NCBI GenBank assembly: GCA_951812395.1
Contig: CATOSD010000002.1
Location: 1-64,000 of the forward strand
Length of the DNA: 64,000 bases
Reading direction: 5' to 3'
Source of the DNA: an uncultured Dehalococcoidia bacterium
GTDB taxonomy: Bacteria; Chloroflexota; Dehalococcoidia; Lucifugimonadales; CATOSD01
Shown here: piece after piece, positions 6,420 to 14,280 of the stretch
How the letters are laid out: every line of letters starts with the position of its first letter
Position numbering within the stretch: the first letter of the stretch is position 1
The notes under the pieces: model-generated
Database searches by the model: none
What the model saw: the letters and a program-made list of their open reading frames with translations, nothing else
Told to the model about the DNA's origin: nothing
Program-made: the position numbers and the translations under genes

Positions 6420-8642
6420 ATGCCGCTCTCGCCCGAAATACGGGACGCGCTCGACAGCCTGGCCTTGTCCGAGCGAGAGTACGAGGCGATAGTCGAGCGC
6501 CTCGGGCGCGTGCCCAACGAGCTGGAGCTGGGGCTGTTCGGCTCGCTGTGGAGCGAGCACTGCGGCTACAAGCACTCCAAGCCACTGCTGCGGCTGCTGC
6601 CCGGCGACGGCCCGCGCGTGCTGGTGGGCGCCGGCAGCGAGAACGCGGGCGCAGTGGACATCGGCGACGGGCTCGCGGTGGTGTTCAAGATCGAGTCCCA
6701 CAACCACCCGTCGGCGGTCGAGCCGTACCAGGGCGCGGCCACCGGCGTTGGCGGCATCGTCCGCGACATCTTCGCCATGGGCGCGCGGCCCATCGCGCTG
6801 CTCAACTCGCTGCGCTTCGGCGACCTGTCCGAGCCGCGCAACCGCTACCTGCTCGAGGGCGTGGTGTCCGGCATCTCGGGCTACGGCAACTGCATCGGCA
6901 TTCCCGACGTGGGCGGCGAGATAGGCTTCGGGTCCACCTACTCCGGCAACCCGCTCGTCAACGCCATGTGCGTCGGCATCCTGGACAAGCGGAGCCTGGT
7001 GAGCGCCGCCGCGGACGCGCCGGGCAGCTCGCTGATGCTGGTGGGCGCGCGCACCGGACGCGACGGCATACACGGCGCGTCCGGGCTGGCCTCCAGGTCG
7101 TTCGAGGAGGACCGGGAGCTTAGGCCGACGGTGCAGGTGGGCAACCCCTTCATGGAGAAGTCGCTCATCGAGGCTTGCCTGGAGCTTGCCGCCACCGACC
7201 ACTACGTGGGTATGCAGGACCTGGGCGCCGCCGGGCTGACCAGCGCGAGCGTCGAGGCCGCGGCCAAGGGCGGCGCCGGCATCGACCTGGACGTGTCCCG
7301 CGTGACCCGACGCGACGCCGGCATGGCCCCCTACGAGGTCATGCTGTCCGAGTCCCAGGAGCGGATGCTCGTTATCGCCCGCAGCGGCCGCGAGGAGCAG
7401 GTGAAGGCGATATTCGACAAGTGGGACCTGGAGTGCAGCGTCATCGGCGCGGTCACCGCAGACGGCATCGCGCGCGTCCGGGACGGAGACCGCGTGGAGG
7501 GCGAGGCGCCGGTCCGGCTGCTCACGGACCCGCCGCTGTACCGGCTGCAGGGCGAGAGGCCGGGCTGGCTCGACGCCGCGCAGCGCCACGACTTGGCCGG
7601 CCTGCCGCTGCCCGACGGCGGCGCGGGCGACGCGCTGCTCAGTCTGCTGGCATCGCCCAACATCGCGAGCAAGCGCTGGGTGTACCGCCAGTACGACCAC
7701 CAGGTGCAGACCAACACCGTCCAGCCGCCGGGCGCGGACGCCGCGGTGATCCGCATCCGGGGCACGCGGCGCGCCATCGCGGTCTCCACCGACGGCAACG
7801 GGCGCTACTGCTACCTGGACCCCTACGCCGGCGGGCAGATAGCGGTGGCGGAGGCGTGCCGGAACGTCTCGTGCGCCGGCGCGGAGCCTATCGCGCTCAC
7901 CGACTGTCTCAACTTCGGCAACCCCGAGAAGCCGGAGACCTACTACCAGCTCGAGCGGTGCATCGAGGGCATGGCGGCCGCCAGCCGCGCGCTGGGCGCG
8001 CCGGTGGTGAGCGGCAACGTGAGCCTGTACAACGAGACGATGGGACAGGACATCTGGCCGACGCCGATAATCGGCGCGGTGGGTCTGCTGGACGACGTGA
8101 GCCGGAACGCGGGCATCGCGTTCGCGGGGCCGGGCCGGCTGGTGGCGCTGCTGGGCGCGGACGAGGTGCGCGGAGACCCCGACGACCTGGCCGGCAGCGA
8201 GTACCTGCACGTCGTCCACGGCCTCACCGCCGGCCGGCCTCGCATCGACCTTGACCTCGAGGTCGCGGTCCAGCGCGCCTGCCGCCGGCTGGTGCGCGAG
8301 GGCGTCGTCGAGTCCGCTCACGACTGCTCGGACGGCGGCCTCGCAGTCGCGCTGGCCGAGTGCTGCATCGCGGGCGGCGTAGGCTTCCGTGGCGAGTTCG
8401 CCGTGCCGGGCAGGTGGGACGCGGTGCTGTTCGGCGAGCGGCAGTCTCGCATCGTGGTTTCGCTGCCCGCCGAGCGCGAGCCGGAGCTGCGCCGCATCTG
8501 CGCCGAGGAGGGCGCGCCGTGGGTGTCGCTGGGGCGCACGGGGGGCGACGCGCTGGCGCTGCCGGCCACCGCGGACGTGCCCCTCGCCAGCCTCGCCGAC
8601 GTGTGGGGCAACGCGTTGGAGCGGGCGCTGGCGGGGCCGTAG
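6420..8642 (+). CDS. purL: Phosphoribosylformylglycinamidine synthase subunit II
   Basis: A 740-residue protein of the small PurL type, which works with PurS and PurQ to convert FGAR, glutamine and ATP to FGAM, step four of purine synthesis. Visible signatures are the N-terminal WSEHCGYKHSK, the ATP/metal-binding ESHNHPSAVEPYQGAATGVGG, DLGAAGLTSASVEAA, and the repeated AIRS-like halves ending in ...SAHDCSDGGLAVALAE. The length is typical. purS and purQ are not in the window, and the other pur genes here (28-35 kb) are on the opposite strand. ATG at 6420. Confidence 0.96.
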   Translation: MPLSPEIRDALDSLALSEREYEAIVERLGRVPNELELGLFGSLWSEHCGYKHSKPLLRLLPGDGPRVLVGAGSENAGAVDIGDGLAVVFKIESHNHPSAVEPYQGAATGVGGIVRDIFAMGARPIALLNSLRFGDLSEPRNRYLLEGVVSGISGYGNCIGIPDVGGEIGFGSTYSGNPLVNAMCVGILDKRSLVSAAADAPGSSLMLVGARTGRDGIHGASGLASRSFEEDRELRPTVQVGNPFMEKSLIEACLELAATDHYVGMQDLGAAGLTSASVEAAAKGGAGIDLDVSRVTRRDAGMAPYEVMLSESQERMLVIARSGREEQVKAIFDKWDLECSVIGAVTADGIARVRDGDRVEGEAPVRLLTDPPLYRLQGERPGWLDAAQRHDLAGLPLPDGGAGDALLSLLASPNIASKRWVYRQYDHQVQTNTVQPPGADAAVIRIRGTRRAIAVSTDGNGRYCYLDPYAGGQIAVAEACRNVSCAGAEPIALTDCLNFGNPEKPETYYQLERCIEGMAAASRALGAPVVSGNVSLYNETMGQDIWPTPIIGAVGLLDDVSRNAGIAFAGPGRLVALLGADEVRGDPDDLAGSEYLHVVHGLTAGRPRIDLDLEVAVQRACRRLVREGVVESAHDCSDGGLAVALAECCIAGGVGFRGEFAVPGRWDAVLFGERQSRIVVSLPAEREPELRRICAEEGAPWVSLGRTGGDALALPATADVPLASLADVWGNALERALAGP

Positions 8643-8648
8643 GAAGAG

Positions 8649-8703
8649 TCCCTTCCCCCTCACGCAGAGGTGGCAGGGGTAGGTATCGGGAATGAGCCTT
8701 CCA
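8649..8703 (+). repeat. Composite repeat: hairpin-family start fused to the 1-27 repeat
   Basis: It starts with TCCCTTCCCCCTCACGCAG like the hairpin family. It continues as GGCAGGGGTAGGTATCGGG then AATGAGCCTTCC, matching the repeat at the left window edge. Confidence 0.55.
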
Positions 8704-8705
8704 AT

Positions 8706-8747
8706 AGTCCCTTCCCCCTGGCAGGGGGAAGGCTAGGATGGGGTGAC
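8706..8747 (+). repeat. G-rich tailed hairpin repeat, copy 2
   Basis: CCCTTCCCCCT-GGC-AGGGGGAAGG stem-loop followed by CTAGGATGGGGTGAC, downstream of purL. Confidence 0.75.
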
Positions 8748-9002
8748 GACTGGAGGCAAGCCCCGCCACCTCCCATCTCCCCACCCGCGCAATTGCCCTC
8801 GGTAGCGGCGAGTCTCCGACCCGACTATGGCACATTTCATTCCGAGCGTAGCCGAGGAATCTAAGGCCCTCGCCCACCTACACGGCAGCGCCTTCTTCCA
8901 ACCCGCCCGCCGCCCTCTTCGCCCGCGATTCCGGCCCTGTCCTCCGCGAAGAACGTCACCCCACTCCCGCCATCCCGCCATGAGCAAATGTTCTGTCGGA
9001 TA

Positions 9003-9018
9003 TTGCACAATCGTGCAA
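9003..9018. promoter_or_regulatory. Perfect palindrome upstream of the methyltransferase
   Basis: TTGCAC-AATC-GTGCAA. The core GCAC-N4-GTGC matches the promoter-embedded element at 13193-13204. A similar string, GCACAATTGCGCAA, occurs near 52035. It is a candidate operator. Confidence 0.4.
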
Positions 9019-9236
9019 CCACCGACAACTCCCGTGAGGTCGCCCCTTGCCGTACCAGACAGAGCCAAACGTCAACGTTGCCCTCGGCGGTCTGCTCCAG
9101 GGGATGCTATCCCGGAGCACGGTATTCTCTGAGCACACACAAGCCATCGCGGGCCATGCCGGGTTGTGCCCAGTTGACTGCCATCCCCCCTTCCAATACT
9201 CTGATGCAGCATCAGGATGTTGCGAGGACTAACAAA

Positions 9237-10532
9237 ATGGTCCATTCTCAGTACACCACCGACAACGGCGCTGAAGCGAAACTCCTCCACGAGGCGCCGC
9301 CGGACGACGCCCACCAGATGTACCTGCCCCTACATTCAGCGGCGGGTAACAATGCGCGCCCTGGTGTCTCTTCCAATGGCGGGCCGCTCCGATTCCTGGA
9401 TTTTTTCGCCGGCGCAGGGCTGGTTCGACTAGGTCTAGAACCCGAATGGGCCTGCGTGTGGGCCAACGACATCGACCCCCGAAAGCAGGATGTGTACGAA
9501 GAATGGTTCGGCCGCGGTGAGTTCGTTCTTGGCGACATCGCGGATATGGCAGTTGACGCACTCCCATCGGGTGTCGACATGGCTTGGGCGTCGTTCCCCT
9601 GCCAAGATCTGTCGCTGGCGGGTCGAAGACAGGGCATGAGCGCCGAACGCAGCGGCACGTTTTGGGAGTTCCGGCGGCTCATGGACAGTCTATCGCGCCG
9701 GGGAGAACGTCCTCCCATCGTGGTTATCGAGAACGTTGTGGGCTTGCTGTACGGTGAGGCCTTTTCCGCAGTGTGCGAAGCGCTCGTCGACTTGGGAATG
9801 CAGTTTGGGCCGCTGGTGATGGACGCGCGTCGATTCCTTCCCCAGTCTCGGCCTCGCGTGTTCGTAGTCGCCGTTGACGCTCAAGTGGATTGTTCTCCGT
9901 TCGCCCAAGAGGAAAACCGCGACGCCTATCCTTGGTTCACCAAAGCCGTCAAGAAGGCCTACGACCAGATGGCGCCGCCTGTCCGCGACTACTGGCGCTG
10001 GTGGACGTTGCCTGAACCCCTTATGACGGTCGGTCCCGTGGAAGAACTCATGGAAGCGTCGCCCACAGGGGTTGAGTGGCATGAACCGGGCGAAACTGAG
10101 CGCCTGCTGGACATGATGACGGAGTTGAACCGGCGGAAGACCAAGCTCGCGATGGACATGGGGCCGTCCGTGGGATTCGTCTACAAGAGAGTCCGGAACG
10201 GAGTCCAAAGAGCAGAAGTGAGATTTGATGGCGTGGCCGGCTGCCTGCGAACACCCGAAGGCGGCTCCAGCCGCCAAATCGTGCTCGCGCTTGAGGACGG
10301 ACAGGTAAGATCACGACTTCTCTCCCCCCGGGAGGCCGCGCGGCTAATGGGCGTGCCAGATAGGTGCTGGCTGCCACCAAAGTACAACGACGCCTACCGC
10401 GCAATGGGCGACGGCGTGGCCGTCCCAGTGGCGCGCTGGCTGTCGGAGCAGCTTCTTGTACCGCTCGCCATCCATTGCCGCGATTCTCTTGGCGGCGCAC
10501 GCGGAGAGAGGATTCAGGCCGCTGTAGGTTAG
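9237..10532 (+). CDS. DNA (cytosine-5) methyltransferase
   Basis: 431 residues from ATG 9237, chosen because a GCGAGG Shine-Dalgarno lies upstream and the longer frame is low-quality sequence. All C5-methylase motifs are present: I (RFLDFFAGAGLVRLGLE), IV with the catalytic PC (ASFPCQDLSLAGRR), VI (ENVVG), VIII (QSRPRVF), IX-like (RLLSPREAARLMGVP) and X (GDGVAVPVARWL). It transfers methyl from SAM to cytosine at an unknown target. It is followed by a restriction enzyme-like gene and Vsr, making a type II restriction-modification locus with mismatch repair for deaminated 5-methylcytosine. The motif content indicates an active enzyme. Confidence 0.92.
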   Translation: MVHSQYTTDNGAEAKLLHEAPPDDAHQMYLPLHSAAGNNARPGVSSNGGPLRFLDFFAGAGLVRLGLEPEWACVWANDIDPRKQDVYEEWFGRGEFVLGDIADMAVDALPSGVDMAWASFPCQDLSLAGRRQGMSAERSGTFWEFRRLMDSLSRRGERPPIVVIENVVGLLYGEAFSAVCEALVDLGMQFGPLVMDARRFLPQSRPRVFVVAVDAQVDCSPFAQEENRDAYPWFTKAVKKAYDQMAPPVRDYWRWWTLPEPLMTVGPVEELMEASPTGVEWHEPGETERLLDMMTELNRRKTKLAMDMGPSVGFVYKRVRNGVQRAEVRFDGVAGCLRTPEGGSSRQIVLALEDGQVRSRLLSPREAARLMGVPDRCWLPPKYNDAYRAMGDGVAVPVARWLSEQLLVPLAIHCRDSLGGARGERIQAAVG

Positions 10533-10546
10533 GCGGCGAGCTACCA

Positions 10547-11503
10547 ATGAGTGCCCAGAATGCCGCCGTCGATTCGCTCAGCGCCCTGCGCCAGTGGTAC
10601 GACGGCCACCGGCCCTCGCCGGACGAGGAACCGAACACTTACGTCATCTGCGCGGGGCTGGCCATCCTGGAAAGAACGAGAGATGCGTTCCCCCTGTCAA
10701 GGAGCGAATAAGTTACCCCCGGCAATCAAGTCAAGACTAGTGGTCGTCTGATCCAGTCCATTCTCGCCAGACATGGCGAGGAGAGGCGATTCACGGCTGA
10801 GGGTGGAAGAACTACACGGGCAACCGTGCCTGCCGCCGAAGGTCTGGTTGCGCAGATAAATGCCGTAGAGGGGTTGTCAGAACTAACGGACGAAGAGCGT
10901 TACGAAGTTATTGAAGCTCTACAGGCTTGGCTCGTCGAACGAGCAAAAGATTACTTCAGTCGACAGAGGATAGGAGTAGAGATCAACCTCTCCAAGCCTA
11001 CGTCTCAGATCGTCGGTGACATTCTCAACGCCGCTGGGCTGAAGTCTGGAGCGGTCGCCCAGCACTTGGTGGGCGCAAAGCTTGCGGTACGATTTCCCGA
11101 CTTGGATGTAGCAAACCACTCTTACACAACCGCCGACCAACAATTGGGGCGGCCAGGCGACTTCGTGGTGCGCGACACCGTCTTTCACGTAACGGTCGCC
11201 CCAATGCCGCCGGTCCTGGACAAATGCCTCGAGAATTTCAGAAACGGCTACAGGCCCTTGCTTCTGGTGCCCGACTCGAGACTTGAAGCTGCCAGGCAGA
11301 TGGCGGAATCAGCTGGGGCGCAAGAAGGGGTTAGCATTCTTGCTATAGAGTCCTTCGTCGGCCAGAATATCGACGAGCTTGGCAGCTTCGGCAAGGAAAA
11401 CCTTGCCGAGAACATCATTGGACTTATCGAAACGTACAACGAACGAGTCGGCGCCGTCGAAAGCGACCGTTCGCTGCTGATAGCGCCGCCGGCTAATCTC
11501 TAA
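10547..11503 (+). pseudogene. Putative type II restriction endonuclease (DUF4928-like), interrupted by an in-frame TAA
   Basis: Reading from ATG 10547 gives 54 residues ending ...AFPLSRSE, then TAA at 10709-10711. The same frame continues VTPGNQVKTSGRLIQSILAR and on to ...LLIAPPANL at 11503, about 318 codons in total. The combined protein resembles what I recall of the DUF4928 family, usually next to C5 methyltransferases. The segment after the stop (ARHGEERRFTAEGGRTTR) is too protein-like to be a new start region. A GTG at 10826 could start a 225-aa remnant. One base change at the stop would restore the gene. Alternatives are translational readthrough or an assembly error. Confidence 0.75.
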
Positions 11504-11512
11504 GGGGTCCCA

Positions 11513-11923
11513 ATGCCCGACAACGTAAGCCGGTCCGACCGTAGTCGCATCATGGCCAGAGTGAAGTCGAAAGGCACCGGACCTGAACTGGAAGTCCGGA
11601 GCAAGCTTCATCGCGCGGGCTATCGCTTTCGCCTGCATCGAAAGGACTTGCCCGGCTCGCCGGACCTGCTTCTCCCCAAGCACCGGGTAGCCCTCTTCGT
11701 CAATGGTTGTTTCTGGCACTGGCACGGCTGCAAGCGCTCCAGGATGCCCAACAGTAATATCGAATACTGGACCGCCAAGATTGAGCGCAATGTAGACCGA
11801 GACAGAATCACACGCGACGAACTGGAGAGGATGGGTTGGCGGCATAGAGTCATCTGGGAGTGCAAGGTGGACGAAGGGTTGGATCTCTTGTGTGGAGAGC
11901 TTGCCGAACGTCACGATCTCTAG
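11513..11923 (+). CDS. vsr: Very short patch repair endonuclease
   Basis: 136 residues. The N-terminal SRIMARVKSKGTGPELEVRS and the core SPDLLLPKHRVALFVNGCFW followed by HWHGCKR carry the catalytic Asp and the His/Cys cluster of Vsr. It nicks 5' of T in T:G mismatches formed when 5-methylcytosine deaminates, protecting the methylated target of the neighbouring methyltransferase. It starts 9 nt after the interrupted restriction gene, so the three genes form one operon. It appears intact. Confidence 0.93.
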   Translation: MPDNVSRSDRSRIMARVKSKGTGPELEVRSKLHRAGYRFRLHRKDLPGSPDLLLPKHRVALFVNGCFWHWHGCKRSRMPNSNIEYWTAKIERNVDRDRITRDELERMGWRHRVIWECKVDEGLDLLCGELAERHDL

Positions 11924-11938
11924 TCCTGGTTAGAGTAG

Positions 11939-12133
11939 CGTTCGACGCAGGAGATATGCCTCGCCGACGCCGACCCCAACCGCGCGCTTTTGGACGAGCG
12001 CGTCGTGTGCGACCTGCTCGGGTTCGACCGCGACACCTACGAGGCCGTCCGCCGCCTCTCAGCCAAGTGGTGCGCCGAGCCGTCCGTGCACGGCGGCAAG
12101 GCCCGGCCCAGGGGCGCGGCGCTGGTGATCTAG
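11939..12133 (+). pseudogene. 3' remnant of an unidentified gene
   Basis: The frame opens after a TAG and has no start codon. It encodes about 63 high-quality residues, CLADADPNRALLDERVV ... RRLSAKWCAEPSVHGGK ... GAALVI, ending at TAG 12131-12133. GC and codon bias match the chromosome, unlike the neighbouring island genes. It reads like the C-terminus of a larger protein truncated by the island's arrival. I cannot name the family. Confidence 0.5.
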
Positions 12134-12138
12134 TCATG

Positions 12139-12157
12139 ATCACACACATAGTGTGAT
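12139..12157. promoter_or_regulatory. Perfect palindrome, candidate operator
   Basis: ATCACAC-ACATA-GTGTGAT, overlapping a -10-like GATACT (12155-12160) about 50 nt upstream of the membrane protein gene. It resembles the CACATACGTG-type elements near other accessory promoters. Confidence 0.4.
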
Positions 12158-12208
12158 ACTGCGCAACTGCCATCTGAAGCAAGAGCGTGGCTTGGAGGAA
12201 TAACTCAA

Positions 12209-12544
12209 ATGGACATTTCCGTCGTCGTCGCTCTGGTAGTTGGGGCTGTGTCTATAGTTCTCGCACTCGTAGCTATCTGGCATAGCTGGCAATCGGAACG
12301 CAAGAGCAATGAGAACTACAATCTCACGAAGGATCTCTTGTCAGACATGAGCCAAAAGGCGGCTGTGATAGAAGCAACCGTCAACAACACGCAGACTAAT
12401 CTCGTTGATACCATCACCGAGATTGCTAAGCCCAAGCAGGACAGTCAAGAGGAGATGTTGATGAATGCCCTGCTTCCGATGTTAATGCAGAATCCCGAAG
12501 CGTTGGTGCGATTGACTAGGCTGTCAGACCAACAAGGGAGATAA
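12209..12544 (+). CDS. Single-pass membrane protein with cytoplasmic coiled coil (111 aa)
   Basis: Residues 1-25 form one transmembrane helix (SVVVALVVGAVSIVLALVAIW). The rest is polar and helical, probably a coiled coil (SERKSNENYNLTKDLLSDMSQ), ending in a Met/Leu-rich helix. ATG 12209 has a strong GGAGG (12194-12198). GC content is visibly lower than in the core genes, consistent with the horizontally acquired island. I do not recognise a family. Its place between a restriction-modification locus and a HicAB pair makes a defence or addiction role possible, but nothing in the sequence proves it. Confidence 0.65.
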   Translation: MDISVVVALVVGAVSIVLALVAIWHSWQSERKSNENYNLTKDLLSDMSQKAAVIEATVNNTQTNLVDTITEIAKPKQDSQEEMLMNALLPMLMQNPEALVRLTRLSDQQGR

Positions 12545-12713
12545 CAATTGTTGGGTGACAATACACTGATTGAATGAGGGATTCTTCGGCAGGGGCAGAA
12601 TCAAGGGTGGCTCGCGAGTGACCTATGCAACTCATGCAGCAGCCCCACACACAGCTGTGGTTCATTGCACCATAAGTTCAGGTCGATAGCTCTGGTCAAA
12701 CGAAGAGGATGAG

Positions 12714-12860
12714 ATGCCAAAACGCGCAGCGCGCCCGGAGAGGATCATCAAAGGCACCGGACCGAAGAAGCTGCCTCCCCGGCCCGACTATGGCGGCAAG
12801 CCCCCCGGCGCAAATCCGAATCCGCCCAAACCCAAACAGAGCGCTGACGGCTACAGCTAG
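12714..12860 (+). CDS. Small basic Pro/Lys-rich protein A (48 aa), tandem paralogue
   Basis: Starts MPKRAARPERIIKGTG, contains DYGGKPPGANPNPP and ends PKPKQSADGYS. The ATG is preceded by GAAGAGGA. The next small gene (12939-13064) shares the MPKR start, an I-x-KG segment, GGKPPG and a PK-rich end in the same order, evidence that both are translated. Function unknown; the composition suggests a disordered nucleic-acid or protein-binding peptide. Confidence 0.55.
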   Translation: MPKRAARPERIIKGTGPKKLPPRPDYGGKPPGANPNPPKPKQSADGYS

Positions 12861-12938
12861 TCGTTCTGGCCGTACTCGAAACGACAAATTGGCGCTACCC
12901 ATGCATGCGGCGCGAAGAGGCGGTCGGCGGAGCACAAC

Positions 12939-13064
12939 ATGCCAAAACGGAAACCGCTCTCGAAGACGGACATCACCAAGGGCGATAAACCCCTAAAGTC
13001 CCCCCAAGCCCGACTAGGCGGCAAGCCTCCAGGCACTCGAAACATCAGGCCCAAACGCAAGTAG
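12939..13064 (+). CDS. Small basic Pro/Lys-rich protein B (41 aa), tandem paralogue
   Basis: Starts MPKRKPLSKTDITKGDKP, contains RLGGKPPGTRNI and ends RPKRK. GGAG lies 7-10 nt upstream of the ATG. It is a diverged duplicate of protein A 79 nt upstream. No known family recognised. Confidence 0.5.
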   Translation: MPKRKPLSKTDITKGDKPLKSPQARLGGKPPGTRNIRPKRK

Positions 13065-13181
13065 GCGCAGGCTCTACGCCGGAACGATGGTTCGCGCCAC
13101 CCCAATCGACTCACCGCCCACTCCCTCCATCCCCTCTTCGCCCCCTTCGTGCCCTTCGCGGATAATCCATCGCCCCCCCCA

Positions 13182-13210
13182 TTGACATTCCCGCACATTC
13201 GTGCTATTCT
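13182..13210 (+). promoter_or_regulatory. Strong promoter with palindromic spacer element
   Basis: TTGACA (13182-13187), exact 17-nt spacer, extended TGC plus TATTCT (13205-13210). The last 12 nt of the spacer are GCACATTCGTGC, a palindrome (GCAC-N4-GTGC) repeated in two other accessory promoters. An ATG follows 6 nt after the -10, as for a leaderless transcript. Confidence 0.65.
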
Positions 13211-13216
13211 CCCCAC

Positions 13217-13417
13217 ATGCCAGCCACCACCACGCATGCGCACCCCACCGGCCGCGGCATCGCCGCGCCCCTCACGTCGCCCGCCACGCCGTCGATTCGC
13301 CGCGACAACCCGTCCCACCTCAGTCCCGATATGGCTTGGACCCGTGCCGTCTCCACCCTCGATTGTCACGGATCAACGGCTTTCCCAGCTTGCACACCGC
13401 TACGAAAGGCACACTAA
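13217..13417 (+). CDS. Doubtful leaderless small ORF (66 aa)
   Basis: ATG 13217 lies exactly where transcription from the 13182-13210 promoter should begin. The peptide (MPATTTHAHPTGRGIAAPLT ...) is Pro/Thr/Ala-rich and unlike any family I know. The transcript may instead be non-coding or a leader. Confidence 0.25.
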   Translation: MPATTTHAHPTGRGIAAPLTSPATPSIRRDNPSHLSPDMAWTRAVSTLDCHGSTAFPACTPLRKAH

Positions 13418-13493
13418 ACACAGAATGGAACAGTTTTCGGCTGCTTTCGTTTCGGAACAACTGCGAACACGCCTCGCAGGCGGCTGGGCCCAG

Positions 13494-13522
13494 TTGTATT
13501 CCGAACTTTAAGGTGCGATACT
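13494..13522 (+). promoter_or_regulatory. Probable leaderless hicA promoter
   Basis: TTGTAT (13494-13499), 17-nt spacer, GATACT (13517-13522). The TTG start of the hicA frame follows after 6 nt, the same spacing as at 13217. Confidence 0.4.
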
Positions 13523-13528
13523 TGATCC

Positions 13529-13735
13529 TTGACTAGCAGAGAATTCATTAGGCGGGCGGTTAGATAGGCTCGAAGAACCGGCCAAGACTTTCGATTCGAT
13601 CCATCTCGTGGCAAGGGCAGCCACGGCAGGAGCTACGTCGGTGAGCGATTTACAACCATACAGCGCGGCGAGCTTAGAAGGGGCGTACTGACTGCGATGC
13701 TGCGCCAGTTGAATATCGATCGAAGGGACTTCTGA
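13529..13735 (+). pseudogene. hicA: HicA-type toxin interrupted by an in-frame TAG
   Basis: From TTG 13529 the frame reads MTSREFIRRAVR, then TAG at 13565-13567, then ARRTGQDFRFDPSRGKGSHG and on through RSYVGERFTT to ...LTAMLRQLNIDRRDF, stop at 13733-13735. GKGSHG contains the catalytic His of HicA ribonucleases and LxAMLRQLxID is the usual C-terminus, so about 68 codons form an otherwise complete HicA. The stop lies where related proteins, as I remember them, carry a residue such as Tyr. The intact HicB gene follows after 3 nt. The toxin is probably dead unless the stop is read through. Confidence 0.75.
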
Positions 13736-13738
13736 GCA

Positions 13739-14167
13739 ATGATCTACGCCTATCCGTGTAACCTGACTCCCGACGAAGACGGAGGCCTGGTAGCCACCTT
13801 CCCCGACGTGCCTGAGGCCATCACAGGCGGCGGAGACCGAACCGAAGCCCTGGAAATGGCGGAAGATGCACTCGCCTCCGCGCTCGCCGGATACGTCCAT
13901 GCGAAACGGGGCATACCCGCGCCGAGCGAACCCTCCGGCGGACAGGTGCCCGTGCCTGTCCCCAGCATCGTGGCTGCCAAGCTCGCGCTCTACTCCGCTA
14001 TGAAAGCGCAGCGCGTCACCAAGGTGGAGCTTGCCGGCAGACTTGGGGTTAGCGAGGCCGCCGCGCGCAAGTTGGCCAACCCTGACCACAACTCGCGCAT
14101 GGGCCAACTTCATAATGCGCTTCGGGTTATGGGTCTGAGCCTTGCGGTGGAGGTGACAGGCCGGTGA
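13739..14167 (+). CDS. hicB: HicB-family antitoxin with C-terminal HTH
   Basis: 142 residues. Residues 1-60 (MIYAYPCNLTPDEDGGLVAT, then FPDVPEAITGGG and EALEMAEDALASAL) form the degenerate RNase H-like HicB fold. Residues about 85-140 contain a helix-turn-helix (KVELAGRLGVSEAAARKLAN) used for operator binding. It neutralises HicA and represses its own promoter. It is intact and follows the interrupted hicA by 3 nt, the normal gene order. It may now be a solitary regulator. Confidence 0.9.
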   Translation: MIYAYPCNLTPDEDGGLVATFPDVPEAITGGGDRTEALEMAEDALASALAGYVHAKRGIPAPSEPSGGQVPVPVPSIVAAKLALYSAMKAQRVTKVELAGRLGVSEAAARKLANPDHNSRMGQLHNALRVMGLSLAVEVTGR

Positions 14168-14183
14168 GCCGCCGCTCCCCAAC

Positions 14184-14212
14184 TTGACAGCCCTGCCGCT
14201 ACTTGCTAGATT
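14184..14212 (+). promoter_or_regulatory. Promoter of the FmdB-like gene
   Basis: TTGACA (14184-14189), 17-nt spacer, TAGATT (14207-14212), about 70 nt upstream of the start codon. Confidence 0.65.
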
Positions 14213-14280
14213 GTGCTGATAGGGGAAACTGTGCGTGGCGGTGGAGGAGGGGAGTCAGAAGCGCTGAGGGGGGACTGAAC

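Larger units (their letters stand above)
8643..9236. other. Intergenic region rich in dispersed repeats, left flank of the defence island
   Basis: No convincing gene. It contains two copies of the G-rich tailed hairpin repeat, a string matching the repeat at 1-27, a CATTTCATTCCGAGCG-type dispersed string near 8833, and a perfect palindrome at 9003-9018. A long frame from 8988 runs into the methyltransferase, but its first 83 residues look non-coding. Confidence 0.6.
13065..13528. other. Intergenic stretch with a strong promoter
   Basis: Apart from the promoter at 13182-13210 and a doubtful 66-codon frame at 13217, I see no gene with credible protein character. The overlapping open frames on both strands are Pro/Arg or Gly/Arg-rich artefacts of C-rich sequence. 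Confidence 0.5.

Noticed and set aside
6402..8663. 753-codon open frame antisense to purL
   Set aside because: It mirrors purL codon bias (high GC third positions leave the opposite frame open) and its His/Arg/Ala-rich product has no domain features.
8988..9236. N-terminal extension of the methyltransferase (extra 83 residues)
   Set aside because: Low-quality sequence containing a palindrome and no homology; ATG 9237 has a Shine-Dalgarno and precedes motif I at a normal distance.
13149..13511. Overlapping 111-120 codon frames upstream of hicA
   Set aside because: Pro/Arg-rich shadows of C-rich DNA, with no Shine-Dalgarno and no family features.
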